Assembly (NCBI GenBank): GCA_039029275.1
Contig: JBCCGL010000007.1
Coordinates: 1 to 64,000 of the forward strand
Direction of reading: 5' to 3'
From: JBCCGL01 sp039029275
GTDB lineage: Bacteria; Pseudomonadota; Gammaproteobacteria; JBCCGL01
DNA length: 64,000 nucleotides
Within the stretch, counting starts at the first letter, position 1. The number at the start of each line of letters is the position of its first letter. Below the pieces are notes generated by a model. That model ran no database searches and was not told the DNA's origin. It saw nothing but the letters and a program-made list of their open reading frames with translations. The position numbers and the translations under genes are program-made. Below, in pieces: positions 34,701-43,020 of this stretch.

Positions 34701-35214
34701 GATCAAGCAGCGAGCCTCGAACTGCGAACTCGCCATGCTCCATTACTTGCTCTACGTGGCGATACCCTGCCGCGACGAGATCCTGCTTAAGTTTGTCCAG
34801 CGCCAGCGTTTGGCCTTTGCGCAAAATCAGCGCGTTACCCTGTAGCCACGCCACCGGGGGTAGTTTTTGACACAGCATTGGGGCCGGCAGCAACAGGACG
34901 CCTCGCTCGGTTGACGGCAACCTGTACAGCGTTCTGATTCGCTGCGCGACGATTTCCTGATGCGGAGAAAAATGGTCGTAAGGGAGGGTTTCCCAATCCG
35001 GAATACTGAAAACCGGCAGTTCGTTACCCAGAAAAAATCCGAGATCGGATTCCATCTGTGACAACTCGACCTGCCCGGGCGCGACGACAACGGTGAGACA
35101 CGACGAGCGTTGCGCGTGTTCGGCAATCGCGAGCGTTAATGCATCGCCATAAAGCTGGCCCCACCGGGTGGCAGATTCCGGTGGCTTCGGCAGAACGTGG
35201 AAGGAAGAGTTCAA
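31753..35214 (-). CDS. mfd: Transcription-repair coupling factor
   Basis: 1153 residues (E. coli 1148). It displaces stalled RNA polymerase and recruits UvrA. Domains: an N-terminal UvrB-like module, the RNA-polymerase-interaction domain (around residues 480-560, YQGLTSLDVGGTNTEFLTL), a RecG-like helicase with Walker A GDVGFGKTEVAMRAAF and DEEH box VDEEHRFGV, motif VI QLRGRVGRSHHRAYAY, and the C-terminal autoinhibitory TRCF domain. It is followed by csiV with an ATGA overlap. Confidence 0.97.
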   Translation of the reverse strand: MNSSFHVLPKPPESATRWGQLYGDALTLAIAEHAQRSSCLTVVVAPGQVELSQMESDLGFFLGNELPVFSIPDWETLPYDHFSPHQEIVAQRIRTLYRLPSTERGVLLLPAPMLCQKLPPVAWLQGNALILRKGQTLALDKLKQDLVAAGYRHVEQVMEHGEFAVRGSLLDLFPMSTETPVRVDFFDDEIDSIRTFDAETQLSIDTLDSLELLPAHEFPLNEDGITRFRQNFREVFDGGAKNSPIYRDVSNGLAPSGIEYYMPLFFESMATVADYLPAKATLIRLAGCDHALQDYLDQVAYRFDQYGHDIERPLLPPETLFSNTDQVALDFARFSAIECQHFEQDELLADTECFNFPTRLPGNFPINARAEHPLASLQQFMDGFDGRVLFCAESAGRREALLDLLHGNRIHPSNVENWLDFIQSNHNIAVTTSSLLSGICLHENGIALIAEAQLLGEKTRQTRRKRSATRDADTIISNLNDLMIDSPVVHIDHGVGRYQGLTSLDVGGTNTEFLTLSYAGNDKLYVPVASLHLISRYSGASPENAPLHKLGGEQWQKIKRKAAEKARDAAAELLEIYARREARSGHAFDIAEHNFTHFSSAFPFEETPDQARAIDEVVADMRASSPMDRIVCGDVGFGKTEVAMRAAFAAVDGGKQVVVLVPTTLLAQQHYQNFSDRFADWPVLIESLSRFRSKKEQDGVLSGLKSGKVDIVIGTHKLLQKGIDFANLGLVIVDEEHRFGVRDKEHLKALRTEVDILTLTATPIPRTLNMSMAGMRGLSIITTPPSERLAIKTFVNEWNDALIREALQRELSRGGQVYFLHNEVNSIERIARTIEEIVPEAQARIAHGQMRERDLESVMLDFYHQRFNVLVCTTIIESGIDIPTANTIVINRADKLGLAQLHQLRGRVGRSHHRAYAYLISPPKGVMTSDAEKRLAAIESLEELGVGFTLATHDMEIRGAGELLGDDQSGQIQEIGFTLYNELLERAVKALKSGEIPDIDSPLKPSVEVDLHLPALLPGDYVPDVHTRLILYKRIASAEDAEQLRELKVELIDRFGLLPQATQSLFTVTELKLRCQQFGIVRCDAYAEGGKLKFSDQPDIDMGQLIELVQRNPRTYRFDGPTAIRFEADLMEIDTRISFVDKLLDSLCTSAAA

Positions 35215-35317
35215 AGCGGCAAAGGCTAAAACTTAAAAGCCGCGCATTTTCGCATATCGGACGCCCCGATTAAAATAACCGGAGCGCTGAGATCTTAGGG
35301 GGCGGTAAGTGGCCTGT

Positions 35318-35596
35318 TTAATTTACTGCCACTGCGTGAATGACATATTCGTGCTCAAAGTACACGCGAAAATTGTCGTAATGCCAGCGCGTAATGGGTG
35401 GTTCACCTACGGCGAGATTGCGCGTGTTGGGCGATCCGAATCGGTTTTCAACCGTCGCCATGCTCATGCCGCGCTGAGGAACAACAGCACCATTGTTGAG
35501 CTTGTCCGCAATCGAAATAGTTTCTGCGCTTGCTGCAGACGCGACGATGAACAATGCAGCAGCGCCAATACCCTTAAGCCAGTTTGCGTGCATCAT
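35318..35596 (-). CDS. Small exported protein of unknown function
   Basis: 92 residues from ATG 35594-35596, chosen because AGGAG lies seven bases upstream. Signal peptide MMHANWLKGIGAAALFIVAS ending ASAE. The mature part contains QRGMSMATVENRFGSPNT and PPITRWHYDNFRVYFEHEYV, resembling the SmpA/OmlA-like and related small-protein fold in which a GxxxxxVxxxxGxP segment precedes two strands. I cannot name a function. It lies upstream of mfd on the same strand. Confidence 0.75.
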   Translation of the reverse strand: MMHANWLKGIGAAALFIVASAASAETISIADKLNNGAVVPQRGMSMATVENRFGSPNTRNLAVGEPPITRWHYDNFRVYFEHEYVIHAVAVN

Positions 35597-35768
35597 TGAT
35601 GATCTCCTGTGAAATTTATCGCCGAATATTAGCACTTTAACGGCATTTCACAACGTGAGAAGCTTATAAACAGATAGCCGTAATGCTTTGAATGATCGAA
35701 GGAAAGATATCTCGCCAGTAATTCGTGATCGGGGAATTTTTTGGTCGGTTGTGGTCTAATCGCCGCCC

Positions 35769-37016
35769 ATGTTTCAACCTTACGAATTTTTTATCGGTCT
35801 GCGTTACACCCGCGCAAAGCGACGCAATCATTTCATCTCGTTTATCTCTTTGATTTCCATGCTGGGAATTGCGCTCGGGATCACCGCATTAATCACCGTG
35901 CTGTCGGTAATGAACGGATTCGAGAAAGAAGTACGCGAGCGGATTCTGGGGATGGCCTCACATGCCGAAATCACGCGATATCAGGATCCGATGCACGATT
36001 GGGAAAAGCTGGCGAATTCGGCCGATCAGCATCCGCTCGTAGTCGGCGCTGCGCCCTATGTCGAAGGGCAGGTGATGGTATACAAGGGCCAACAGGTTAC
36101 CGGCACACTGGTACGCGGCGTCCTGCCGGATGAAGAGCCCAAGGTGTCTGACCTCGCCGACAAAATGCTGCAAGGATCGCTTACCGATCTGGTTCCGGGC
36201 GAATTCAATGTAGTGCTGGGGGTTGAACTGGCCAACTTTCTCAACACTGAAGTAGGTGAGAAAGTAACCGTTGTTGCGCCGCAGGCGACGATCAGTCCGG
36301 TTGGGGTTTTACCAACGCTCAAGCGATTTACCGTCGTCGGTTTTTTTCAGGTCGGAATGTTCGAATACGATCGCTCGCTCATGTTATTTCACGCGCAGGA
36401 CGCGTCAAAGTTGCTGCGCTTAAAAGGCGGAATGAGCGGAGTTCGCCTAAAGCTAACGGATATGTTTGAGTCTCGCTCAGTCGCGCGCGATCTGGCCGTT
36501 GAGCTTGGCGAGCGCTACTGGGTATCGGACTGGACGCGCAAGCACAGTAACTATTTTCGTGCGGTTAAAACCGAAAAAACCGTGATGTTTGTGATCCTCA
36601 CTTTAGTCGTCGCCGTCGCCGCGTTTAATATCGTGTCGACTCTCGTAATGGTTGTGACCGACAAGCAATCAGATATCGCAATCTTACGCACGCTCGGTTC
36701 GAGTCCGCGATCCATTCTGATGATTTTTCTTGTACAAGGTGCTGCGATAGGCGTGATCGGAATGATTCTGGGCCTGATCGGGGGCATCTCCTTGGCGCAA
36801 AATGTGGAGACGATTGTTCCTGCTATCGAAAACTTTTTCAGCACCAAATTCCTCGACCCCAGTGTTTATTACATCAGTACCATCCCTTCGGATATGCACT
36901 GGGACGATGTCATCAAGATCGCCGGGCTCTCGTTTGCGCTGACCCTGCTCGCGACTCTGTATCCGGCACTGCGCGCATCGCGTACCGACCCGGCGGAGGC
37001 GTTGCGCTATGAGTGA
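35769..37016 (+). CDS. Lipoprotein-releasing ABC transporter permease LolC/LolE (LolF-type)
   Basis: 415 residues. An MacB/Lol-type permease with one helix near the N-terminus (FISLISMLGIALGITALITV), a periplasmic domain of about 230 residues and three C-terminal helices (VILTLVVAVAAFNIVSTLV; DIAILRTLGSSPRSIL; ALTLLATLYPALRASR). It extracts outer-membrane lipoproteins for LolA. Only one permease gene accompanies lolD, with no second lolE copy downstream, so a homodimeric LolF-type transporter is likely, as in many non-enteric proteobacteria. The stop overlaps the lolD start by 8 bp. Confidence 0.92.
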   Translation: MFQPYEFFIGLRYTRAKRRNHFISFISLISMLGIALGITALITVLSVMNGFEKEVRERILGMASHAEITRYQDPMHDWEKLANSADQHPLVVGAAPYVEGQVMVYKGQQVTGTLVRGVLPDEEPKVSDLADKMLQGSLTDLVPGEFNVVLGVELANFLNTEVGEKVTVVAPQATISPVGVLPTLKRFTVVGFFQVGMFEYDRSLMLFHAQDASKLLRLKGGMSGVRLKLTDMFESRSVARDLAVELGERYWVSDWTRKHSNYFRAVKTEKTVMFVILTLVVAVAAFNIVSTLVMVVTDKQSDIAILRTLGSSPRSILMIFLVQGAAIGVIGMILGLIGGISLAQNVETIVPAIENFFSTKFLDPSVYYISTIPSDMHWDDVIKIAGLSFALTLLATLYPALRASRTDPAEALRYE

Positions 37017-37749
37017 TTTACCAAGCGCAGTTATTGAAGCGCACGGTGTCGGCAAGGTTTTTTCTGAAATGCGATCCAAGGTCACCGTACTCGACGGGAT
37101 AGACCTGACGATAGCGCACGGCGAGCGTGTCGCGATTGTCGGCGCATCCGGATCGGGCAAAAGTACGCTATTGCATTTGCTCGGGGGATTAGACAAACCC
37201 ACCAGCGGTAGCGTCACTATCGACGGCGAGTCACTCGCGCCTCTTGGAGCCAGTGCGCGCGGAAAATTACGCAATCAAAAGCTGGGGTTTATTTATCAAT
37301 TTCATCATCTCCTGCCGGAATTCACCGCGCTTGAAAATGTCGCGATGCCGTTGTTGATTCGTGGTACGAATAAATCCTCGGCGAGGAATGAATCGAGAAA
37401 GCTGCTCGAACGAGTCGGGTTGGCGGAGCGTTTATCGCACAAGCCTGGCGAACTGTCGGGTGGTGAGCGGCAGCGTGCGGCAATTGCGCGTGCACTGGTC
37501 ACGAACCCCAAGTGCGTACTTGCCGACGAGCCCACTGGCAATCTTGATGAACAAACTGCGGAACAGATTTACCAATTGATGCTGGAACTCAACGGCGAGC
37601 GCAACACAAGCTTTGTTGTCGTCACTCATGATTTGAAACTTGCGGGAAGAATGGACAGGGTGTTGCGTTTATCGGGAGGAATGCTTCAAACCCAACACGA
37701 TCAACAATCCTCGGATGGTAGTTCGCCCGACTCGGTCCAGTCTGCTTAA
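37009..37749 (+). CDS. lolD: Lipoprotein-releasing ABC transporter ATP-binding protein
   Basis: 246 residues. Walker A VGASGSGKSTLLHLL, Q-loop FIYQFHHLLPEFTALEN (typical LolD), signature LSGGERQRAAIARAL and Walker B CVLADEPTGNLDEQ are all intact. It energises the adjacent permease. It carries a C-terminal extension of about 20 residues after the family's usual end (MLQTQHDQQSSDGSSPDS...) whose role is unknown. The OYE gene starts 10 bp after the stop. Confidence 0.96.
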   Translation: MSDLPSAVIEAHGVGKVFSEMRSKVTVLDGIDLTIAHGERVAIVGASGSGKSTLLHLLGGLDKPTSGSVTIDGESLAPLGASARGKLRNQKLGFIYQFHHLLPEFTALENVAMPLLIRGTNKSSARNESRKLLERVGLAERLSHKPGELSGGERQRAAIARALVTNPKCVLADEPTGNLDEQTAEQIYQLMLELNGERNTSFVVVTHDLKLAGRMDRVLRLSGGMLQTQHDQQSSDGSSPDSVQSA

Positions 37750-37759
37750 AAGTGAAACC

Positions 37760-38899
37760 ATGACCGCGTTATTTGAACCCTTTGCATCACGTGGAGTCAC
37801 GATTAACAATCGAATCTGTGTATCGCCAATGAGTCAATACCGCGCTCAAGACGGCGTGGCCAACGACTGGCATTTTGCACATCTGGCGCGGTTTGCACTT
37901 GGCGGATGCGGTGCCGTCTTCACAGAGGCAACAGCCGTTTCAGAAGAGGCGCGTCGAACGCACGGTGACCTTGGAGTTTGGAGCGACGAACATATCGCAC
38001 CGTTACAAAACATCGTTAGTTTTTTAAAAGCCGAAGGTTCGGTAGCCGGAATTCAACTCGCCCACGCGGGCAGAAAGGCTAGCGAACGCAGACCGTGGCA
38101 TGGCGAAACGCCGGTCGATGATGAAGATATTCAACTAAGAAACGAAAAACCCTGGCAAGCGCTCGGACCAACGGCCGAACCATATGGAGAGACATGGCCA
38201 AGCCCAAGGGCTATGTCACAAACTGACATCGACAAGGTAATCCAGGATTTTGGCGTCGCCGCTGCGCGTGCCCACACGGCTGGCTTCGATATTATCGAAG
38301 TTTACGCAGCGCATGGTTTTCTGCTTCATCAGTTTTATTCGCCGCTGTGCAATACGCGAACGGACGACTGGGGTGGCAGCTTCGAAAACCGGATTCGCTT
38401 ATCGCTGGAAGTTGCCTCATCAATAAGAGCATACTGGCCGCAGGAAAAACCTTTGTTCTTTCGCGTTTCAGCGACGGATCGCCTTGAAGGTGGGTGGGAG
38501 ATCAGTGACAGCATCGAATATGCCAGGGCGTTGAAAATTCATGGCGTCGATGTCGTGGACTGTTCAAGTGGTGGAATTGGCGGCCCTCATCCGCCAGTTA
38601 AATTTCCTATCGGCCGTGCGTTTCAATCCGACCTCTCATCTGCAATCCGAAGTGGCGCGGACATTGCCACCATGGCCGTTGGGTTCATATGGGAAGCGGA
38701 TACTGCCAATCAACTTATCGAACGCGGAGAAGCAGATCTGGTCGCCCTTGGGCGGGAGTTGCTAAACAATCCCAACTGGGCACTGCACGCTGCGCGTGAG
38801 TTGCAACAAGACGACGCTTACTCACTCTGGGATCCGGCGTTTGGCTGGTGGTTGAATAAACGTGAGCGGTTAATGCAAAAGCTGGGGCTGCGCGATTAA
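37760..38899 (+). CDS. Old-yellow-enzyme (YqjM-like) NADH:flavin oxidoreductase
   Basis: 379 residues from ATG 37760; the open frame back to 37640 overlaps lolD. TIM-barrel flavoprotein with NRICVSPMSQYRA, HLARFALGGCGAVF, QLAHAGRKASERRPW, and the diagnostic AAHGFLLHQFYSPLCNTR followed by DDWGGSFENRIRL. Members of this thermophilic-like YqjM group reduce activated C=C bonds or nitro groups; the natural substrate is unknown. It begins 10 bp after lolD but is functionally unrelated, so co-transcription may be incidental. Confidence 0.9.
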   Translation: MTALFEPFASRGVTINNRICVSPMSQYRAQDGVANDWHFAHLARFALGGCGAVFTEATAVSEEARRTHGDLGVWSDEHIAPLQNIVSFLKAEGSVAGIQLAHAGRKASERRPWHGETPVDDEDIQLRNEKPWQALGPTAEPYGETWPSPRAMSQTDIDKVIQDFGVAAARAHTAGFDIIEVYAAHGFLLHQFYSPLCNTRTDDWGGSFENRIRLSLEVASSIRAYWPQEKPLFFRVSATDRLEGGWEISDSIEYARALKIHGVDVVDCSSGGIGGPHPPVKFPIGRAFQSDLSSAIRSGADIATMAVGFIWEADTANQLIERGEADLVALGRELLNNPNWALHAARELQQDDAYSLWDPAFGWWLNKRERLMQKLGLRD

Positions 38900-39351
38900 G
38901 CGCAATGCAGTCACCAAATTAAAAACTTTATTCGTCATCACTCGACCATCAGAACGGGCGAGTCAGCATATGGAAATTCGCACGTAGGCGCGTGAGTAGG
39001 GGATGACTTCATTCTTATCCCCACAAAAAGTAATTCCGTAAACTGAAACCTTCCTGCTTGTGTTAAAACACTAACGCTTAAAGTCATCGATCAATTGACG
39101 TTGTTGACTGCGATAAGTTGTCGGGTTCTTTGATTAATTCGTTCTGATTCAAGTCGCATTTGCACTTACATTGCCATACTGAAATTTCGTTTCACGCGAT
39201 TGACCGGTGTCTGTGACATAGCCGTGACACTTCAATACATACACTCCGATTGCTGATCCAATCTTGACGAACGGTTGATTGATTTGGATCGAACCAAAGT
39301 ATTTGTATGCCTTCGGGTTGCACCAGTCTTCAGTAGAGTTTTCCAAAACGA
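38900..39351. other. Intergenic region upstream of the inositol-3-phosphate synthase gene
   Basis: About 450 bp that is more AT-rich than its surroundings. It should contain the promoter of the inositol locus, but I see no confident box pair. A reverse 65-codon frame (39149-39346) starting from TTG is present and not supported by any ribosome-binding site. Confidence 0.4.
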
Positions 39352-40668
39352 ATGAAACGTCCTGAAAATATTAAAACCGCTGAGGATCGCCTCGGTGTGT
39401 TGATCCCTGGAATGGGTGCCGTCGCCACGACTTTTATTGCAGGTTGCTTGCTCACGAACAAAGGGTTAGGCCGGCCCATCGGGTCACTAACGGAAATGGG
39501 TCATATTCGTCTTGGCAAACGCACCGAAAATCGCCAGCCACTCATTCGTGACTTTGTTGGTCTAGCGCACATGGATGATCTGGTGTTTTCTGGATGGGAT
39601 CTGCGCGATAAGAATCTTTATGAGGTTGCTTGTGAAGCTGAAGTGTTGGATCGACACAAACACCTCGATCCAATCAAGCAAGAACTGTCTGCAATTTCCC
39701 CTATGCCAGCCGTCTTCTTTCCTGAATATGTGAAACGCCTGAATGGTGATCATGTCAAACGGGGTGAAAGCAAGATGGATCTCGCCGAGCAACTGCGGGT
39801 CGATATCCAGCGTTTTAAAAGTGACAACAACATAAGCCGCTGCGTCGCAGTTTGGTGTGGTTCAACCGAAATTTATCAGGATTTGCACGAGGTACATCAG
39901 AGTGTCGCTGGGTTTGAACAAGCCCTGCATGACAGTCATCCCGCAATCAGTGCGTCAATGATTTACGCCTATGCCTTAATCAAAGAAGGTGTTGCGTATG
40001 CGAATGGCGCTCCGAATTTAAGCGTTGAAATTCCCGCGCTGATTGAACTGGCCCAGCGGGAGCAGGTCGCGATTGCGGGGAAGGATTTCAAAACAGGCCA
40101 AACCTTAATGAAAACCATCATCGCTCCTGGCATGAAGGCTCGCATGCTCGGCATACAGGGTTGGTTCTCGACGAACATTCTTGGGAATCGAGACGGTGAG
40201 GTTTTAGACGAACCGGAAAATTTCAAAAGCAAAGAAGTTTCCAAGCTCAGTGTACTGGAGACGATTCTTCAACCAGACCAATACCCCATGCTTTACGGAG
40301 ATCTCTATCATAAGGTCAGAATCAACTACTATCCCCCTCGCGGCGACCACAAGGAAGGCTGGGACAACATTGATATCAGCGGCTGGTTGGATTATCCGAT
40401 GCAAATTAAAGTCGACTTTCTTTGCCGTGATTCCATTCTGGCGGCGCCGATCGTATTGGATCTTGTGATGTTTCTCGATCTGGCACATCGGGCCGGCTTG
40501 AGCGGGATTCAGGAGTGGCTGTCATTTTATTTTAAAAGTCCGATGGTTGCGCCGGAATTAACCGAGGAACACGACTTGTTTATACAGCTGACAAAGCTAA
40601 AAAACATGCTGCGCTGGATTATGGGAGAAGAACCCATCACCCACGTAGGACATGAATACTATGATTGA
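39352..40668 (+). CDS. myo-Inositol-1-phosphate (inositol-3-phosphate) synthase
   Basis: 438 residues. NAD-dependent isomerisation of glucose 6-phosphate to inositol 3-phosphate. Nucleotide loop VLIPGMGAVATTFIAG (residues 12-27), and the MIPS motif NRDGEVLDEPENFKSKE (about 280-296), whose Asn-x-Asp-Gly is near-invariant. GWDNIDISGWLDYPMQIK and DSILAAPIVLDLVMFLDLA are the usual C-terminal motifs with catalytic Lys/Asp residues. Length lies between the short mycobacterial (about 367) and eukaryotic (about 510) forms. Few gammaproteobacteria make inositol de novo, so its presence beside a nucleotidyltransferase and a glycerophosphotransferase-like gene is notable. The downstream gene starts immediately. 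Confidence 0.92.
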   Translation: MKRPENIKTAEDRLGVLIPGMGAVATTFIAGCLLTNKGLGRPIGSLTEMGHIRLGKRTENRQPLIRDFVGLAHMDDLVFSGWDLRDKNLYEVACEAEVLDRHKHLDPIKQELSAISPMPAVFFPEYVKRLNGDHVKRGESKMDLAEQLRVDIQRFKSDNNISRCVAVWCGSTEIYQDLHEVHQSVAGFEQALHDSHPAISASMIYAYALIKEGVAYANGAPNLSVEIPALIELAQREQVAIAGKDFKTGQTLMKTIIAPGMKARMLGIQGWFSTNILGNRDGEVLDEPENFKSKEVSKLSVLETILQPDQYPMLYGDLYHKVRINYYPPRGDHKEGWDNIDISGWLDYPMQIKVDFLCRDSILAAPIVLDLVMFLDLAHRAGLSGIQEWLSFYFKSPMVAPELTEEHDLFIQLTKLKNMLRWIMGEEPITHVGHEYYD

Positions 40669-40700
40669 ATTGTGGCATTCGAAAAATCAGTGACGCGAGC

Positions 40701-41792
40701 ATGCGAGTCAGTTTCTACGCTCAACATCTCTATTACCTGCCTCAGTTCCAACCAATATGGCGACGCTTACAACATGCAGGCGTTAAGTGCGATCTCGTCT
40801 TGTGCACCGAGTCCAATATCGATTCTGAATTCGATGCTGAGTGCGCTGACATGGATTTGCCGATTGCCACGGTTAAGTCATCGGAAGAAGCGTTAACACA
40901 CTTTTTAAATTCACCTCCAGATTGGATAGTTTTTGGTAAGGGGTTTACGCATCTGGCTGGCATACCGGATGGTACAAAAACGGCAATGGTTAACCATGGG
41001 GCAGGGATAAAAGTCGCTGGTTATCGTGATCACTACAATCAAATGGATGTGCGTTTTGTTGAGGGTCCACATCATCTGGAAGCCTTGCGAGCAGAGTACC
41101 CTGACCGCAATTTTGTTTTGACGGGATTCAGTAAACTGGATCCGATCATTCGGGGTGAGCAATCACCTCTCAATCTCGCTCAGTGCGGTTTGGATCCTGA
41201 CAAACCGGTTGTGTTGTACGCGCCGACATTTTACCCGAGCTCAATAGAGCTGATGCCAATAGATCTGCCGATGCAATTGGCCGAATTAAACCTGGTCGTC
41301 AAACCTCACTATTTCACGCACGCGAAAAAAAAATATCGGCGACAACGTAAATTCCTCGAGAGCTGGAATCGAGAAGCGAACGTTTACGTTGCGCCTGTAA
41401 AAGACTATTCATTATTACCCTATCTGGCGTCTGCGTCTGTGTTAGTCAGCGAGGCATCGACGACTTTGTTTGAGGCCGCAGTCGTGGACGTACCCATTGT
41501 ATGGTGTGACTTTGTCAAACTGCGTTGGAGTTATCGTGGTCCGTTTAGATACCGATATCTTCGTCGCCTGGACCCGCGTATGAAAAAATATTATGACATT
41601 GCAGAGCATGTGGCTGAACCCGGCGATGTCGTCGCTGCCATAAAGCGCCAATTAGCCGACAGACAACTTTACGCAGCCAAGCGTAAAGCATATGGAGAGG
41701 AGTTGCTAGGGCCTTGTGACGGACAAGCGTCGCAGCGTATAGCTGATTATCTACTAGAGAACTGCCCTGTTCGTTTAGCAAAGAACTCGTGA
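40701..41792 (+). CDS. CDP-glycerol glycerophosphotransferase-like enzyme
   Basis: 363 residues from ATG 40701 (MRVSFYAQHLYYLP); the frame is open to a TTG at 40665. GT-B-like fold of the TagB/TagF family. Motifs are MVNHGAGIKVAGYRDH (position of the family's first catalytic His), VLYAPTFYPSS, LNLVVKPHYFTH (second His) and the donor-binding YSLLPYLASASVLVSEAS. TagF/TagB transfer glycerophosphate from CDP-glycerol, and relatives transfer ribitol phosphate or other polyol phosphates. Because the neighbours make inositol phosphate and probably CDP-inositol, a phospho-inositol donor is possible, but that is inference. No membrane segment is seen. The 3' end overlaps the opposite-strand cytidylyltransferase gene by 46 bp. 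Confidence 0.8.
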   Translation: MRVSFYAQHLYYLPQFQPIWRRLQHAGVKCDLVLCTESNIDSEFDAECADMDLPIATVKSSEEALTHFLNSPPDWIVFGKGFTHLAGIPDGTKTAMVNHGAGIKVAGYRDHYNQMDVRFVEGPHHLEALRAEYPDRNFVLTGFSKLDPIIRGEQSPLNLAQCGLDPDKPVVLYAPTFYPSSIELMPIDLPMQLAELNLVVKPHYFTHAKKKYRRQRKFLESWNREANVYVAPVKDYSLLPYLASASVLVSEASTTLFEAAVVDVPIVWCDFVKLRWSYRGPFRYRYLRRLDPRMKKYYDIAEHVAEPGDVVAAIKRQLADRQLYAAKRKAYGEELLGPCDGQASQRIADYLLENCPVRLAKNS

Positions 41793-42481
41793 GCCTGTCG
41801 CAACTCTGATTGCTTGTCTACATCACACCAAAACCGATTTCCGATATCCATGATTCTTGCATCTCCGCTTCTTGCCAACATGCGAACCCCACCTGAAAGA
41901 CTCTCGTCGCCAGCTGCGGCGACACTCTCTTCAATCGCATTAAACAACTCTGGATGACAATAAAAAACACCTGTGTCAAAACAATTAAACTCGAACAGCC
42001 CTTTACCAATTTGCTGAATCGCGCCATCTTTTTGGTATACGCGCGTTACATCATCCAGATCAATTTCTGGGTTGTCTGTATTGCTGTCAACCGCGAGTAT
42101 CAGTCGCGCAGTAGAGTCTTTACAGCGGAGCAAATCTGACACGACGGAAGGTTCGTAGAGATGGTCGCTCATCGTGAGAATAAAGGGTTCACGCAGCCGC
42201 TGCTTTGCGGCGGTTACCGAGAGTCCGTTACCTCGCTGGTAATCGTGATTTATGACATGTTCGATGTTTATTCCCAAGTCTGCCCGCCGTCCGTCCAGGT
42301 GCGCACGAATTTCTTCGCCCCGATACCCGGTGACTACATAAAAGTTCTCCACACCAGCGAACTTGTTGATTCGGATTACGTGTTCAATCAGCGAGATTCC
42401 ATGGACTTCCAGTAACGGCTTTGGGGTTTCGCTTTGCATGCGGCTACCCATACCTGCCGCAATGATCAGGCAGTTAGACAT
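41747..42481 (-). CDS. Sugar-phosphate nucleotidyltransferase, inositol-1-phosphate cytidylyltransferase-like
   Basis: 244 residues from ATG 42479-42481, preceded by AAAGG. Rossmann-like NTP-transferase fold with signature AAGMGSRMQSETPKPLLEV (nucleotide-binding GxGxRxx...KP), NHDYQRGNGLSVTAAKQ, the catalytic-metal region LTMSDHLYEPS and RFWCDVDKQSEL (second metal Asp). SDH in place of the usual GD pair, and GNGxSV before it, are features I associate with inositol-1-phosphate cytidylyltransferases of archaea and Thermotoga, there often fused to a CDP-alcohol transferase. Here it stands alone. With the inositol synthase 2 kb away, CDP-inositol is the most economical product. Alternatives: an ordinary sugar-1-phosphate uridylyl-, cytidylyl- or thymidylyltransferase. 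Confidence 0.75.
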   Translation of the reverse strand: MSNCLIIAAGMGSRMQSETPKPLLEVHGISLIEHVIRINKFAGVENFYVVTGYRGEEIRAHLDGRRADLGINIEHVINHDYQRGNGLSVTAAKQRLREPFILTMSDHLYEPSVVSDLLRCKDSTARLILAVDSNTDNPEIDLDDVTRVYQKDGAIQQIGKGLFEFNCFDTGVFYCHPELFNAIEESVAAAGDESLSGGVRMLARSGDARIMDIGNRFWCDVDKQSELRQAHEFFAKRTGQFSSR

Positions 42482-42576
42482 AGAGACCTTTAAAAATACT
42501 TGCAATGACAGATTCCAGGAAATATTTTAAATCCTGTTTTAGGAGACTGTAACGGTTTTCGGAAATGCATAGACAT

Positions 42577-43020
42577 CTAAGTCGCAGAGTTTGCAGAAGG
42601 CGTATCAGATTGCTGCCTCACGGGGAAAACAAAGCGGATACACAGATAATAATTGCTCAGCATACCCATCGCTGTTCCACAAATTAGTGCCAGAAAGTAG
42701 CTGACCGGCGATCTGGGCAAAATGAGAAGCGAAAGTTGAAACACCCCAATATTCGGCAAAGCAGAAAATCCGGCAACCAACAAGAAGCGTTGCCACTGTA
42801 TCAGTTTATCTGACGTAGTGTGATCGCTAAAGGTAAAAATTCTGTTTCCGAACCAGGTGGTTGTCGCAGCAAACAGGAATGCGACAACACGGCTGACAAA
42901 TGGTGGCATTGCGAACAAATAAATACCTGAAAAGAGAACGAAAGTGTCCACCAGAAATCCCAATCCACCGATCAGAGAAAATCTGACAAGACGATGACTG
43001 AAAATAGTTATGTTCTGCAA
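42577..43020 (-). CDS. GtrA-family membrane protein
   Basis: 147 residues with four hydrophobic segments (about 14-34, 37-58, 78-98 and 105-128) and the family's FSLIGGLGFLVDTFVLF start. GtrA-like proteins are thought to flip undecaprenyl-phosphate-linked sugar to the periplasm for a GtrB/ArnT-type transferase. The start is TTG and the gene overlaps the end of the ArnT-like gene by 13 bp, so its translation is coupled. It completes the GtrB-ArnT-GtrA set. Confidence 0.85.
   Translation of the reverse strand: MQNITIFSHRLVRFSLIGGLGFLVDTFVLFSGIYLFAMPPFVSRVVAFLFAATTTWFGNRIFTFSDHTTSDKLIQWQRFLLVAGFSALPNIGVFQLSLLILPRSPVSYFLALICGTAMGMLSNYYLCIRFVFPVRQQSDTPSANSAT

Noticed and set aside
39149..39346. 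65-codon reverse ORF upstream of the inositol synthase
   Set aside because: TTG start, no ribosome-binding site, and it lies in a likely promoter region.
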